Assembly: GCA_022605425.2 (NCBI GenBank)
Contig: CM061248.1
Location: forward strand, 434,001 to 498,000
DNA: 64,000 nucleotides
Direction of reading: 5' to 3'
Origin: Hamiltosporidium tvaerminnensis
Taxonomy: Eukaryota; Microsporidia; Dubosqiidae
Part shown: in pieces, positions 12,822 to 24,800 of the stretch
Layout: each line of letters starts with the position of its first letter
Numbering within the stretch: the stretch's first letter is position 1
Program-made: the position numbers and the translations under genes
Notes under the pieces: model-generated
What the model saw: the letters and a program-made list of their open reading frames with translations, nothing else
Databases searched by the model: none
What the model was told of the DNA's origin: nothing

Positions 12822-12988
12822 TTTTAAATATTTAATTGTAAATTTGGTTTATATTTGTTTTACGGTCAGTGAAGCCCTATCTATGTTACGGGAAATTTAA
12901 GTATTTTAGCATTGTACAAATTACCCAAGAAAATTGAGCAATTTGGGACTTTTTATAGATATTTTATAACATGAAAAAACAAGAAAAA

Positions 12989-13718
12989 ATTTTTATTTAA
13001 AAATATCACATCTTTTTAAAACTATAGCCAAACTAATTTTTGTTTTTATGGCATTAACGCAGTTCTAGGTTTTACATCTAACTCCCTCCCAAGAAGGCAT
13101 CAGTATAGCTAAAAATTTCTAGTTCCCGGCGCCTTTCATATAAAATATGTTTAGAACCTATGTAATAAGCGATGCAATTTCTCGGTGCTGGTTAAGGTTC
13201 GTTTTATGGAGTTTGATCGAAGGTTGAAGTCTACCCGGGCTTCCCCAGGGCTATGCATTATTCCCACTTGCTTTACACTTGCCGAACCTAAAAAACTCCC
13301 AGCTATGATATATCTCGTAGATTTGCACGTGGTTCACTTGGATACGCAATGTCATACCGACAGGTATAACCTATTTTGGCTTTCCCCGCTTTATAGGGTT
13401 TCATTTTATAGTTTCTCGGCTTCCAAGTCTTCTAACCCGAGTCAGCAAGGCTAGATTCCCAGACTTTTGCATGGCAATCATCTACAAGTTCTCCTACTTT
13501 TACAATCTGATTAGATAAGAACCCACGAAGTATATTTAACAAAAAAGGTTTTGCTATTTCATAGACTTTCTCTCCTTCATAACAACCCTCATGGAACTAC
13601 CGAAAATATAATGTGGTTTTAGCCACGAAAATCCAAACAAGGATTTTAGACTTAATTTCACCTATTCATTGCCAAGTAGAAGATTTTTATTGTGGTTATC
13701 CTTCTTTCATCACAAAAA
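12989..13718 (-). mobile_element. ~730-bp retroposon, copy 1 (full length, inverted)
   Basis: Reverse-complement copy of the repeat found at 17267, 19355, 27173, 51842 and 53221. It runs from the 3' end (tail plus TATCACATC, left) through the conserved middle (GTTTCACACA-type start region near 13650-13700). Moderately diverged from the 53221 copy with small gaps. The 89-codon frame at 13185-13454 lies within it on the other strand and is not conserved in other copies, so it is not a gene. Confidence 0.8.
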
Positions 13719-13721
13719 GAA

Positions 13722-15560
13722 TAGGAAATATTATTAAAGTAAAAATTTAGTTTAAAAGTCCAAATACCAAAAAGAACACTCTTTTTTATAAAATATCTGC
13801 TCTTTAAATGTTTTCATTTATTAGAACAGCTTACTTTTTGCTAATTTTCGAGTTACAAAGCGTTGTTTCTTTACGGCTTGCAGTTTTGGGATAAGCTTCC
13901 GGGTAAGTCAAATTGATTATAGAGCTGGTCTTAGGTCTCGGATTAAATTCTTTAATTTTATTGGTGAAATCTCGGACTTAGATATTTCTTCGGCGCTTAA
14001 ACTTTTCCTTGTACATTGTAAATTGGTTGTTGCGGAAGTTGATTTGGGATTACATTTTAGTGCCTAATTTATATAGATTGGCACTTTTTTTAAGAATCTT
14101 TGCCAGAATATTTTCCATGTGTGCGACTTGTGTTAAAATCTGGAACTCGAACTCTTACTGTATCATCTTTATTGTCAACAGGGTGTTATTAATTAGAGAC
14201 TCAGTGCATTTTTCAGCTTGTTTGTTTCTATTACCTACTGAAATCTCTTTGATTTTCACTGCTCGGATTTTTATTTTATTAAATCGCGATTCGCAGAAAA
14301 CAAATCATAAGCTTCCTCGAATTTTTTTCATGATCAGAGACTTGCATATAAAATAGTACAAGAACATTTATTTCTCTTTCTATGTCATTGAAATTAAAAC
14401 TTGGTTTAAACAACCTAATTGAAGATTGATTATAACAAGCAAACATAAAACTTCTTCTTTATTATATTGGTCCGTTGTTATATCGGCTAGCTCATTTTGT
14501 GACGCACTTTCGTCTACAATTTGCACATTGTCTTCATTTTTTTAAATCGCCTCTAAGTATTTTGCACACTATATTAGGTAGAATTTCTGTGATTAGAAAA
14601 CTTTTAAGCCAATTTTTAACTTGGTTCAAAGCATTGCTTCATATCGGTACAGTTTAAACTCTATGATGAACTCTGTTTTAATATTTTAAAAAAAAATAAA
14701 TTTTCTGAAAATTTTGTGCTGTTATCGTCTTCTAGCTACAATAAAAGCATGTTCTCTACATTTTGATTCGCACGTTCTACATAAACCTTGGCTTTGAGGG
14801 TGTCTAGGTTTTCCATGTAACATCAGCAATTCGGGCTACGTGTTACTTATTTCTTTAATGATATTGTTTGTAAATTCTCAGCAGTTATTACTTTGCAAAA
14901 TGCTAGAAGGACTAAAAATAGCTAAATTTCGAAAAGTGCATAAACCACTTCTTCTGCACATTTGCTTTTAAGCGGCCGAAGCGGAATAAATTTAGTTAAA
15001 TAGTCTTGGTATACAAGTATGGATTTATATGGATCATCAGATTGAGACTGCTAGCCAATATAATCGACTTGTAATCTCGAATTCATGTTTTTAGTTGGTA
15101 TAGGTTATACAACTAATCCTTCTTTTGGTAGTTGTGTTTTTTTTCCCACGGCATACATAAATTTAGATAAGCTACTATCCTTTCTCTTGTGATATTTTAT
15201 ACCTCGAATTGTCTCTTTTTCTATACAGTTTGTACGTTCTTCTCAATCGAAACATGTGTATCATGTAAAATATGAAATATCTTTTTCTAATCTACGTAAA
15301 ACCCAATTTCTTCTTTACTTTTCTCTGAAGGAATAATTAACTTTTTTCTCTCTTATATTTAATGTTTCAAACATACGTTAGCGTTAATAATCTTCAGGCT
15401 TTTTCCCCAATAACTTGCTTTTGGGTGCCTAAACTTTTCTATTAAGTCCAAATATTGCGTTTTTGCGAAAATTTGTGTACTTTGACCTTTGGATAAAGCA
15501 ATTAATATAGTCTTTCGCCGAACCATACTTCATATCACTTTGACGCGTTAACATAAGTTG
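13722..15560 (-). pseudogene. Decayed KRBA2/SCAND3-like integrase transposon
   Basis: Reading the minus strand in several frames gives, in order, pieces of one protein. First a leader with SAKDYINCF; then a zinc-binding HHCC region with ILHDTHVSI, NITRE and CKCQ-like remnants near 15150-15300; then the integrase core with NSRLQVDYI, SILVYQDYLTKF, PLKSKCAEEV and VERANQNVENML between about 15100 and 14740; finally the family's cysteine-rich C-terminus with CSNK near 13830. Many stops and frameshifts make it dead. This architecture (retroviral-type integrase, no reverse transcriptase) is known from KRBA2/SCAND3-like proteins and related DNA transposons. A related relic lies on the plus strand at 55077. 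Confidence 0.72.
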
Positions 15561-15699
15561 TATTTTATTTTTAGAAAAAAAACTAACACTCAATAAAGAA
15601 AAACTGAAAATAATGATTAACTCGTAGAAATCGCAGATGTTACGAGCGCTATATCCAAAATAAATGCTGTTTATACCAGCAGCTATCATATCAGATGCA

Positions 15700-16428
15700 A
15701 ATTGCTATCAATTTTTAACGTGACTAGTGAAATTGTAGCAATGTTTATATATACCTGGCACAGTAAAAAATTCTTTTAAATTGTCAAAAAATTTCTCAAA
15801 TTGCCTAATTTTATTGGGCATTATGTATAATGCCAAATGATTTAAACTGCCCGTAAAATATATATTTTCTGCTCGTTTTAAAAACCGTTTTTTCTATTTG
15901 CAATTCATATGGATAGTAAATTTCCTGAAATTTTAACGTTTTTTAAATCTTCTAATTTTATATTTGTCACAACTTATTTCGTTGTGATAAAAAATTTTAT
16001 AAGTTAAACATACAATATATTTTTTCCTCCAAAACATGAATTTGAACAAAAAAATAGGACGCCATACTATAAGAAAGTTTGCACAAAAAATCGATTTATT
16101 TAAATTTATTACTTATTTTTTTTTAATTCGTTTATGGAATGGGCAATGGTTGTAGGATTGGTTCGATAACAAATGCACTATATGTACAATTCAAAAATAT
16201 AAATTAATTTTGCGAACCAAAATGCCCTTCTATCCTTAGTACCCCCTCCCGGTAATTCTAATACACCCCCCTTGTTTATTTTGTAATTTATAACCCAAAT
16301 ATTTTCTTTTCATTAAACTTTAACGCCCCTAAATCCAAATATGAAGTATTTTGTTTCTAAATATAATAGGGGTGAAGTGAAAATATTTATTTAATAAAAT
16401 TCTGCGTTAAAGTATTTTTACCATTTTT
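15700..16428. other. Gene-free tract; right part may be LINE 3' UTR
   Basis: No gene is visible. The right end (about 16230-16428) has runs such as CCCCCTCCC and CACCCCCC that stand out from the background and lie immediately 3' of the LINE fragment, so they may be its 3' untranslated region. Confidence 0.45.
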
Positions 16429-16920
16429 TTACATCTTTTCTTCTACCTCTTTAGCCACTTTTGTCTCTTCTTCCAAATCTGACTCTTTATTTATGTTATT
16501 GGTCGGCTTCTCTAAAGTGGTTGCTCCTTGTGAAATAATCGGTGCTTTATTTTTTGGTTTAAAATTTTTTGCCTTATCTTTCTCTCTCTTTGCCTCTTTT
16601 AAAGGGGGTGTTGGTTCCTCGTGCATCTCTGCTCTCATAATAACACCCATTGACGCTCTTTCCCAGCTTTCTTCGGCATTTATTCCTAACTCAAGTCCTC
16701 TTCGTCGATCAAAGGAAATTGTTTCGACTGTCTTCTTAAGTACTATAGACTGCATATATGCCTCTACATTCATGGGTATTTCTAGTCTTTTAAGATGAGA
16801 TTTATGGTATTTTGTCACAATACCGTCCCAACTCATCACATAAGGGATTATCTCAACACTACACTTATAAATAAGACCCAACTTATTGGCTAGCAGGATC
16901 AAGTCACTTAATATACTGTA
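16429..16920 (-). mobile_element. 5'-truncated R4/Dong-like LINE, C-terminal fragment
   Basis: An open minus-strand frame of at least 157 codons (to 16902, open slightly beyond). Its first half resembles the C-terminal end of the restriction-like endonuclease ORF of R4/Dong-type non-LTR retrotransposons: EIIPYVMSWDG matches the family's VIPIVIGALG-type strand, followed by a helix and a VLKKTVE-type end. A lysine/glutamate-rich tail follows. The coding sequence is undamaged but stops abruptly at 16920 where A+T-rich sequence begins, as expected of an incomplete reverse-transcribed insertion. Assignment is by pattern; a solitary host gene is less likely. Confidence 0.55.
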
Positions 16921-17249
16921 AATAAAAAATAAATTGCATATTTCATTAATTTAATATAAAATAAAGTTTGTTTTGATTATATTTTATATTACAATGTAAA
17001 TTTACAATTTTATGAATTCATAGAATCCGAAAAGCATTAAATTTATTTTATTATGTTTATTATTGTCATTCTGAGTAGATTAAAAATTCATAAATTGAAC
17101 ATCTATGATAGTATATAATTTTACAGTTCTAGAAACACGAAGTTTCATAATCAGAAAATTATATTGTATGGTAAAGTAAGTTTATAAGGTAAAATAAATT
17201 TCGATATAATTATTTTATTTATATATTATGATTAAATGATATATTTTAT
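16921..17249. other. AT-rich spacer
   Basis: About 330 bases of A+T-rich sequence between the LINE fragment and the target duplication of the next retroposon. I see nothing in it. Confidence 0.6.
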
Positions 17250-17266
17250 ATTAATTCATAACAAAA

Positions 17267-17898
17267 CCACACTACATCTTCGGTTGTTCCATGGGAGTTG
17301 TTATGAGGAGGAGAGGTCTAAGAAATGGAGAAACTTTTTCTACAAATTTATTTGTAGTTTTTTATGTAACCAAATTGCAAACCGCAGCTGAACATGTAGG
17401 TAATTGCCATGTAAAAGCATGGAAACCTAGCCTTGCTCACTCGGGTTAGAAGACTTAGCGCCTGGGAGATATAAAAATAAAACCCATTAAAAGCCGGGAG
17501 AGCTAAGTAGCAGGTTATACCTGTTGGTATGACATTGCACTGTCTAGGTGGACTCCATGTAAATCTCTGAAATATATCTTAGCTAGAAGTTTATTGGGTT
17601 CAGAAAGTGTAGAGTAAGTGGGAATGCTGCATAGTCTTGGGGGAGCCCAGGGGGGGCTTCGGCCTTCGATCACACTCCATGCAACGGACATTAACGAACT
17701 CCGGGCAACTGCCTCGCCTATTAATTAGGTTCTACACACCTGATAGATGAAAGGCTTTGGGACGTAGGTATCGCAGGGGTTACCGATGGAGTGTTGGGGT
17801 AGCAGTCATTTATGTTAAACCTAGAACTGCGTTAATGTCATAAAAACAAATATAACACTTGCCACTATTTTAAAAAGATGTGATACTTTTAAATAAAG
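17267..17898 (+). mobile_element. ~730-bp retroposon, copy 2 (5'-truncated, 17-bp TSD)
   Basis: Nearly identical to the 53221 copy but lacks about the first 100 bases. It is flanked by a perfect 17-bp direct repeat ATTAATTCATAACAAAA (17250-17266 and 17899-17915). 5' truncation together with a long target-site duplication is the signature of target-primed reverse transcription. It ends GATGTGATACTTTTAAATAAA-like, as other copies do. It landed 57 bases upstream of the glycine-rich gene. Confidence 0.9.
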
Positions 17899-17971
17899 AT
17901 TAATTCATAACAAAATTCAAGTAAGGAATTAAAACAATAAAAGTATAAATTCACTTTTGATCGGAGAATAT

Positions 17972-18454
17972 ATGAAGACAGATTTTCTTTTGTATAGTGT
18001 AATAAATATAATGTGGTTTTGTAGTGAAAAAATAGGATGTGCTTATTTGTCGGAGGAGGCAGGGGCAAATGATAATATTTTCTTGAATGGTACAGATTTA
18101 TATGCCTCAAATGGTATTTTTTCAGAGGAAGCAGGTTTATCGGGTGAAACTGGTTTAACAGATGGTATTAGTGTGGGCGAACGCATTAATGATGGTATTA
18201 ATTTAGGTGAAGGTTTGGGCGCAGACGCTGGTGTTGGTGACGGTAGTGGTTTAGGCGCGGGCGCATGTATTGGTGGTGATATTGGTTTAGGTAGTGTTTT
18301 AAGCGTAGGTTTAGGCGGTATTAGATATAGCGCTGGTCTAGGTGGTAATGATGGCGGAGGATGGGGTAGTAATGTAGGCGGGCATGTCGGCGCGGGTTTG
18401 AGTGGTGAAAAAAGAGTAGCTAGGCGCAGGATTCCGCTTAGGACTAGGTTCTAA
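17972..18454 (+). CDS. Glycine-rich putative secreted protein
   Basis: A 160-residue protein starting at the ATG at 17972; the frame opens slightly earlier but only at a TTG. Residues 1-~24 look like a signal peptide (MKTD then a hydrophobic stretch with LLYSVINIMWF). From about residue 50 the sequence is a degenerate Gly-rich repeat of GLG, GxG and DGxx units (about 50-145). The end is basic (RVARRRIPLRTRF). I do not recognise the family. Composition suggests an extracellular or spore-wall structural role, which is inference. No C-run precedes the start. Because a retroposon sits 57 bases upstream, its original promoter may have been displaced. It could alternatively be a chance open frame in a GC-rich repeat tract. 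Confidence 0.5.
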   Translation: MKTDFLLYSVINIMWFCSEKIGCAYLSEEAGANDNIFLNGTDLYASNGIFSEEAGLSGETGLTDGISVGERINDGINLGEGLGADAGVGDGSGLGAGACIGGDIGLGSVLSVGLGGIRYSAGLGGNDGGGWGSNVGGHVGAGLSGEKRVARRRIPLRTRF

Positions 18455-19354
18455 ATCGGGATTTGAGTATAAAATCCACAGTTCTCTAATAATAGAGGTC
18501 GAGCAAAGTGAAATGTATATTTAATAAACAATCATTAAAGATATTTAATCGCTTAGCTAGCCTTTGAGTCAGAATTTACTGCTTTAAGCTGGTGAATCTT
18601 TTCAGGAATAATGTACACAATAACCATATTAATTTTAACGAAAGGGCATAAATATAATAAGCCTGGCATATTTTAAAGTAATATTCTGTAAAATACCCCA
18701 CTCGACTGCGCAAATTCCATAATAATTATTCTTAAGAGATATTTTGGTATGATTATAAAAATATCAAATTTCTGATTATTCCGCAATTATTTAACCCTTA
18801 TTTGTATTTTAATGGAAATATTGCGAAACTTCTTTATTTGTTCAACAAATACATTTACTCCAACGGCAATTAATGTGGAACCAATACGTATAGCATATAT
18901 CCATAATATCTAAATTAAAAAATAGCCAAAATGAAATAATTTGTTAAAATCGAATATTATATTTTTAGTTTGGTGGTGTTTTATACAATTAATTTTAAAG
19001 AATTTTTCAGTTATACTACAATACTACATGTCCGCCTTGATACTCAAATTATGTAAAGCAATAATACTTGTAAAATTATAAAATTTAAATTAATTGATAG
19101 TGGAAATCTGTTTAGTTGATTATCGTTCCTAATATAAGAATAATAAATGTATTTGAGAAAAATGTTTTGATTGTTTTTATCTATCCAGTTTTTTTTATTG
19201 TTCTTGTATTTGATTTATAACAAAGTAAAAAATGTATTTTTGTTTTAGCATATAAACTTAAACTAAAATAAATTTTATGGAAAATTTGAGAAGGATATAT
19301 TGAGTTAATCTCGATAGTCGTGTTTTATAAAAAAAGCAATTTAATTATTTAGTT
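18455..19354. other. AT-rich gene-free tract
   Basis: About 900 bases with no open frame or motif that I can support. Confidence 0.6.
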
Positions 19355-20070
19355 ATTATGTAGAAGAAGAAGAATTACATTAAAACTATCTGCTTAGCAT
19401 GAAAAAATGAAATATATTTTAAATCTTTGTTTGAATTTTGGTTGAGATAAAACCACCTACAGATTCGTTGTTCTATGGTCGTTTGCATAAGGGGAAGAGA
19501 AGTTCAAAGAAACAGTGAAACTATTTTTACAAATATGGTTTTTGGTTTTTAATGTGTTAGATTGCGAACTGCATAAAACCTGTGGGTAATTGCTGTATCA
19601 AAGCATTACGTGTCTTACTCACTCAAGTCAGAAGACTTGGTGCCTAGATTATACGAAAAAACATACCCTAAAAAGCCGGGAATTCCAAATAGCAGATTAT
19701 AGTAGTGATCGCATTGCTTCATCTAGGTGGAACTCAGGTAAGTGCTAATAGATAATTTTGCTCGTAAGTCTTATGATTCTAAAAGGCTAGATCAAAGTAA
19801 ATAGTGTGGATCTTGCAGAGCCTAAAGCGGATTCAAGTTAATCTACTTCCATACAACAAATATTAACAACCTCTGAACACTTCCTTAGTCCATTAAATTG
19901 ATTCTCTTCTCTTTTTAAATGAAAGGGTTTAAGATATATTTATTTAAGGAAATACCACGTATGTGCTTTGGCTGGGATTGCCTATGTTGAAGTTAGAATT
20001 AAATGGATGTCTTGAAAATACTTTGAGCCATGCCAATTTTTTTAGGAAACGGAATCTATTAAATAAAAAG
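19355..20070 (+). mobile_element. ~730-bp retroposon, copy 3 (old, strongly diverged)
   Basis: Aligns along its whole length with the 53221 copy but with many substitutions. Conserved islands include ATAAAACCAC, GGGTAATTGC, CAGAAGACTTGG, AAAGCCGGGA and TCTAGGTGGA in the same order and spacing. An older insertion of the same family, so the family has been active over a long time. The 67-codon frame at 19963-20166 overlaps its end and is not a gene. Confidence 0.72.
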
Positions 20071-20280
20071 AGGTACAAAATTATTTTCTTAAAAAATATG
20101 ATGATTAAAAAAATAAAAATTTTTGATTTTTCGAAGTCAAACTATTTTTTTCTAGTTACCCTGTAAATTATATACAAATATATGATTATCATTACCTTAA
20201 AATTAAATATAGTTTTAGGAATTACCTTTTATGTTCTAATAGTAAATATATATGCAATGTAAATGAAAGATTAATACCCA

Positions 20281-23200
20281 TGAAGGGGTACCATGCCCTC
20301 TTAGCCGGTCTTAAGCCCGGATAAAAATGAAGGTTGAGTTTAGAGCTAGCGGTCTTATCTTAGAGAAAAATATTGTTAAGCAATCAAAACTAAACCACGA
20401 ACTACATAAAACAAGTTTTTCAAAAAATATTGGCCTAGGAAAAAAACTAAGCAATACCGGAATATGGAAAGCTCGCCGTCTCTTTCGAGCACTAGCATCG
20501 ACTAATCTTATTCTAGAACTTAAGAAATATAATAAAGATATCGTAGCTCTGCATGAAATACGATAGAAAAAAGCGGAGGTTTTAAAAACGAAAGAATAAA
20601 TACTTTTTTACAGTCAAAATACACCTAACACGTTTAGAACAACCTTTGTGATTCAAAAACAATGCAACAAAGGAGGGTTTAGATTTTAAACTTATAGACA
20701 AAAGACCATGTTCACCTAATATAAAAGGTCAATTTTCAGCACTATCTTGATGTTTTGACTTGCCTCATTATAATATGCAAGCGAAGATGAAAAAAACGGA
20801 TTTTATGACAGATTAACATATATATGACAAATCAACCTTGTATGTCATATTATTTTTGTGAAGCACTTAAGGCAAAAATAGGTAAAGAAACATACAAACG
20901 ATCCAAAATAAGATGAGAAGGTATTCATTTGGATCAAGTATTAATAGTGTTAGATTCTTGATTCTGTAGTTAGCCAAAATATGATTGTTTGTGCGTTTAT
21001 TTCCTGCAAAAGAAATTCACAAATACACTTAGCATTCACCAGATAGAGAGATCTATAACCAAATCGACCACGAAGTTATTGACTCTAGAAATGCGTCAAG
21101 TATTAGGGCTGTGCGCAGTTTGGAGGCACCAATATAGACAGTGATCATTTCTTGTTGAGCATAAAATATAGAGAACCGATACCAATGCTCGAGACAATTA
21201 AGAATCCCAACCTTCAACGACATAATTGCAATAAATTGCACGACATCCTAGATTCAGAAAAATTTCTTTTCAATGAATAATAAATACTTGTGCGAAGATA
21301 CATATAGATCATCAGATGAAGTAAATAATCATTGGTTTGGCTTTAAAGAATCTATGAAACAAAAGCAAACGTAGTACTGGGATATAGAAAATACGAGAAG
21401 CAAGAAATATGCTATGATCAGGAATGCAAGGAAGTAATCAAGGATCGAAATTTGGCTAAATATGAAAGGCTATGAAAAAAAGGAAAACCAAGCGCAGAGT
21501 TTAGTAGAGAAAAGACCAGAGCCTCGTATATATTAAGAATAAAAAGAGCACGGGAGAAATATATATTCGAAAAATAAAAATGGCTGAAACCAAAAGATTC
21601 TTAAAGTGTACGAAATGATATTGAATAAGCGAAACGGTTTTCAAGCCCGAAATTTACTAGTAGAATATACAGACTTAAGCATTTTTCAGATCTTAAAAAA
21701 GTTCTAAATAAAGGAGCTACATATTTCAAAGATAATTTTAAAGCTAAAATAGAATGTAAACCAGAAAATATAATAATAGAAAAATTTATTAAGGAAAAAA
21801 ATGCTCTCATTGAGATCAAGAAAAGGCTATTTAGCATTTACTATTGGCAAAGACAAAAGATGCTATAATGAGTCTAAAGAATCATAAGCCGCTTAGAGAG
21901 CAATAGCTCGCATCTACCTCTTAACTATTGTTAAGATTTTTTGAAACGACTTTAATCCCTAATCAAAGGAATATATGCGTAATAAGAATACCTAGGAGTA
22001 AATTATTGATTTGATATCCCTATTCATAAAAAAGAATTTGAAACATAGTGCTCCGATTAAAGAGGCATTTCCCTTCCAATATTTGATACAAAATCCTCAC
22101 AAAAATAATTTCAAGGATTAGATCCATAAGTAGAAGGCGCTCTTGGTGATTACGAATTTAGATTAAGAGGGAGCTGACCAACAACCGATCAAATATTTGC
22201 TACAAGAATGATGCTTGAAAAACGCTTTGAACATAATATCTAGATTTATCATATTTTTTGAGACTAGAAGTAAGCGTATAACAACATTGACCGGAATTCT
22301 ATGTAAAGAACACTCGAAAATTTGAAAATTAAGATAAAATTATTCGTTTAATTAAACTTTATGATTCAAACCAAAGAAAAATTATTTTTAACCGGTAATA
22401 TATTTTGTTTGTTTTGACATGGGCTAGCGACCAGGACAGATATATACATTACTTACGCAATATCCACCCAACACTAGAGAAAATAATCCGTAAGTTAGCA
22501 AAAAAAAAAAATAGCCCTATAATAGTTAAGGGAATCCCACGATGGGTAGCATTTGCAGATTCTTTGGCTACCGTGGAAATAATTGTAGAGAAAATAAAAT
22601 CGAATTAAAGAAATTAGCAGCGAAATTGAGAAAAGATAGAATGAATATTAGACAAAATATACGTTTATGTCTCTATTCCTTGGCTACCCCAGAAATCGTT
22701 TAAAAATTGATTCTTATATGTTTGAAAAAGCATCAAGCTTTAAATACTTTGATGACTCTTGAACAAGGATAATTAAAATTCTTATGTAATTAAAGAAATA
22801 ATAAAGCAGGTTACAAGACTTATTTTGCTTTGCTACACTAACTAAGTCAAATATAATAAATAGAAATAAGAAAAATCAGACTTGTTGAACATTTTTTAGA
22901 TCCAGGATATTTTATACATTCAAACCATTGATAATGATCAAAATAAACAGGAATTTGGGGAAATTTAAGCAAGAATTATATTTAAAAGAATTTTTGGTCC
23001 AATATTTTAAAATACGAGTTAATAATTTGAAATATCTAGGAATATATGAAATTTACGAAGAATCTAATCTTTTCACCATTATATAGAGAGAAGACTAGAC
23101 GGCTAGGGCACTCGAAATGAATGCCGACAAAAATTTTTTTACCTAAAGTCTTAGTTCTGCACCAGAAGATAGGGCGGACGAGGTAAGGCAAGATAAAGAA

Positions 23201-23345
23201 GGCTGTATGAGGGGGAAAACCCCAAGAAAGTTTTAGATTATAATACAGAAGAATCGAAGAGAGTCTTTAAGGAAGCCCTAATTCTCCGATAGCAGCAGTG
23301 CCGGAGTTAGTTATTTGGTTCTGGAATTTATGCATAAGATCTTTT
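20281..23345 (+). pseudogene. Decayed LINE with EEP endonuclease and reverse transcriptase
   Basis: A ~3-kb non-LTR retrotransposon relic readable in pieces across frames. An ATG at 20327 opens a leader ending in the endonuclease start (WKARRLFRAL, NKDIVALHEIR). Near 21056-21140 is the end of the endonuclease domain (NQIDH, then an IDSRNASSI segment and SDHF in a shifted frame). Reverse transcriptase blocks follow: IPIHKK and RGISL near 22015-22065, GDYEFRLREGADQQ near 22145, KIIRLIKLYDSN near 22340. The C-terminus (GHSK, RGKTPRKF) lies near 23100-23240. This order is that of arthropod LINEs often annotated as craniofacial development protein 2-like. Numerous stops and frameshifts; it cannot encode enzyme. 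Confidence 0.82.
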
Positions 23346-23937
23346 TTTATATATTTTTACAGTAATCTACAGATATGATTTGGTTAGAAAAACGTTTGAA
23401 TGATGAAAAATATATTAAAGTGATGTATATAGAAATTTAACATATTAAATTCTACCATGTTTCCTATGGATCTAAATTTAAACATTAACGATAGTTAATT
23501 GATATTAAATTTTTTTACTCAGATATTTCTTTTAGTATTTTTTTTACTGTAAAATTAATTTATTTTTATATCAGAGGATACGCTCAGCATTTTCTTAGTC
23601 GTAGTTTGTTCTTTTGAATACTCACAATTTCCTTGAATGAATAGGTTGGTTTTCATTTTTCAACTATCATATAAACTTAAAAAGAACTAGAATTTTTTTC
23701 TTTGGAATAAGTAAATCTACATGTACAATTCAGCGTAAGAAAAACATCCATATTGAAATTTTTCAGACCCATTCAAAATTTTTTAAAAAAAACATAATTT
23801 TTTTAATATATTTTTCAAATTTGATATATACAATTATTTTTTTTGCTGTTCGATGAAATTCTTCTGTTCCATTAATTAGAAAATTTTGTAATTTAAATAT
23901 TCATATTTTTTCTAAGCGAGGACAAGAGAATTCAGAA
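23346..23937. other. AT-rich gene-free tract upstream of LRR gene
   Basis: About 590 bases of A+T-rich sequence. It should contain the promoter of the following gene, but I see no clear signal and no C-run before its ATG. Confidence 0.55.
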
Positions 23938-24774
23938 ATGAAGAAAATAGTTAGGCTGGTTATCTTAATTTTATCATTCGAATGCTATATATTTTCATCG
24001 AAATCAAATATTGTAATGGATTATAAAAACGATCAAATAGATATTATTACATCTAATCATGAAGTTTCTTCCATAAATTTTATTAATGTATATGTGGTAA
24101 AAATTCATAAATCGAATGAAACCGAAGAATTTAGGCTTTTAAAAAGTGTTTGGAATTTAAAGTTTAATTCGTACATGATTTTAGCAAATATACAGAATTT
24201 TCCCATTAGTTTAAAAGATGATAATAGAATGAGTTTAAATCAAAAAGGTGATTTATATTTAAAAGTTTTAGTAGAAGATAGATTTTTTATATTATTATCA
24301 AATTTTATTCAGTTTTCGTTTTATTTTCCAATCAAAAACTTAAGTTTTGAAGAATTTTTTGTATTGATTGAATTTTTAGATGCATTAGATGCCAATTTTG
24401 ATAATAATTTTTTAAATATAATTAGAAATATTTTAACTTCGTTATCGACTTCTGTGGATAATAAATTAGATGAAAAGGCTAAATCTTTTGTAGCTGAAAC
24501 CTCAAAACATATATCATATAAATTTTATTGTATGATCATAAATGAAATTTTGGATATTTATTTTCCCTATCAAGTATTATATGATATATTTATTGATAAA
24601 GATAGTTATTTTGAAGAATTTAAGAAATATGAGATTAATTTTGAAAAGAACAAAAGTGAAATATTGACAATTACAATAGATTTACTTGATTTTAATTTTA
24701 TAAATATTTTTTACCTTGAAAAACCAAAACGAATGTTTTCATTAATTTTTTTCTTTCGAATTTTAAATACATAA
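23938..24774 (+). CDS. Signal-peptide protein, N-terminal part of a broken LRR gene
   Basis: A 278-codon frame beginning with a clear signal peptide (MKKIVRLVILILSFECYIFSS, about 1-21), so the product would be secreted or surface-exposed. The rest (about 25-278) is lysine, asparagine and phenylalanine-rich and helical, with no motif I recognise. It stops at a TAA 26 bases before the next open frame, which lies in a different phase and carries leucine-rich repeats. Secreted LRR proteins form large families in several microsporidia, so the two frames are most simply one gene interrupted by a frameshift and a stop. Two adjacent separate genes remain possible. Confidence 0.65.
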   Translation: MKKIVRLVILILSFECYIFSSKSNIVMDYKNDQIDIITSNHEVSSINFINVYVVKIHKSNETEEFRLLKSVWNLKFNSYMILANIQNFPISLKDDNRMSLNQKGDLYLKVLVEDRFFILLSNFIQFSFYFPIKNLSFEEFFVLIEFLDALDANFDNNFLNIIRNILTSLSTSVDNKLDEKAKSFVAETSKHISYKFYCMIINEILDIYFPYQVLYDIFIDKDSYFEEFKKYEINFEKNKSEILTITIDLLDFNFINIFYLEKPKRMFSLIFFFRILNT

Positions 24775-24800
24775 TATTTTATGAAGTAGAATATATTTAA

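Noticed and set aside
16493-16798. 101-codon plus-strand ORF opposite the LINE fragment
   Set aside because: The minus strand carries the recognisable endonuclease-end motif; the plus frame is its shadow.
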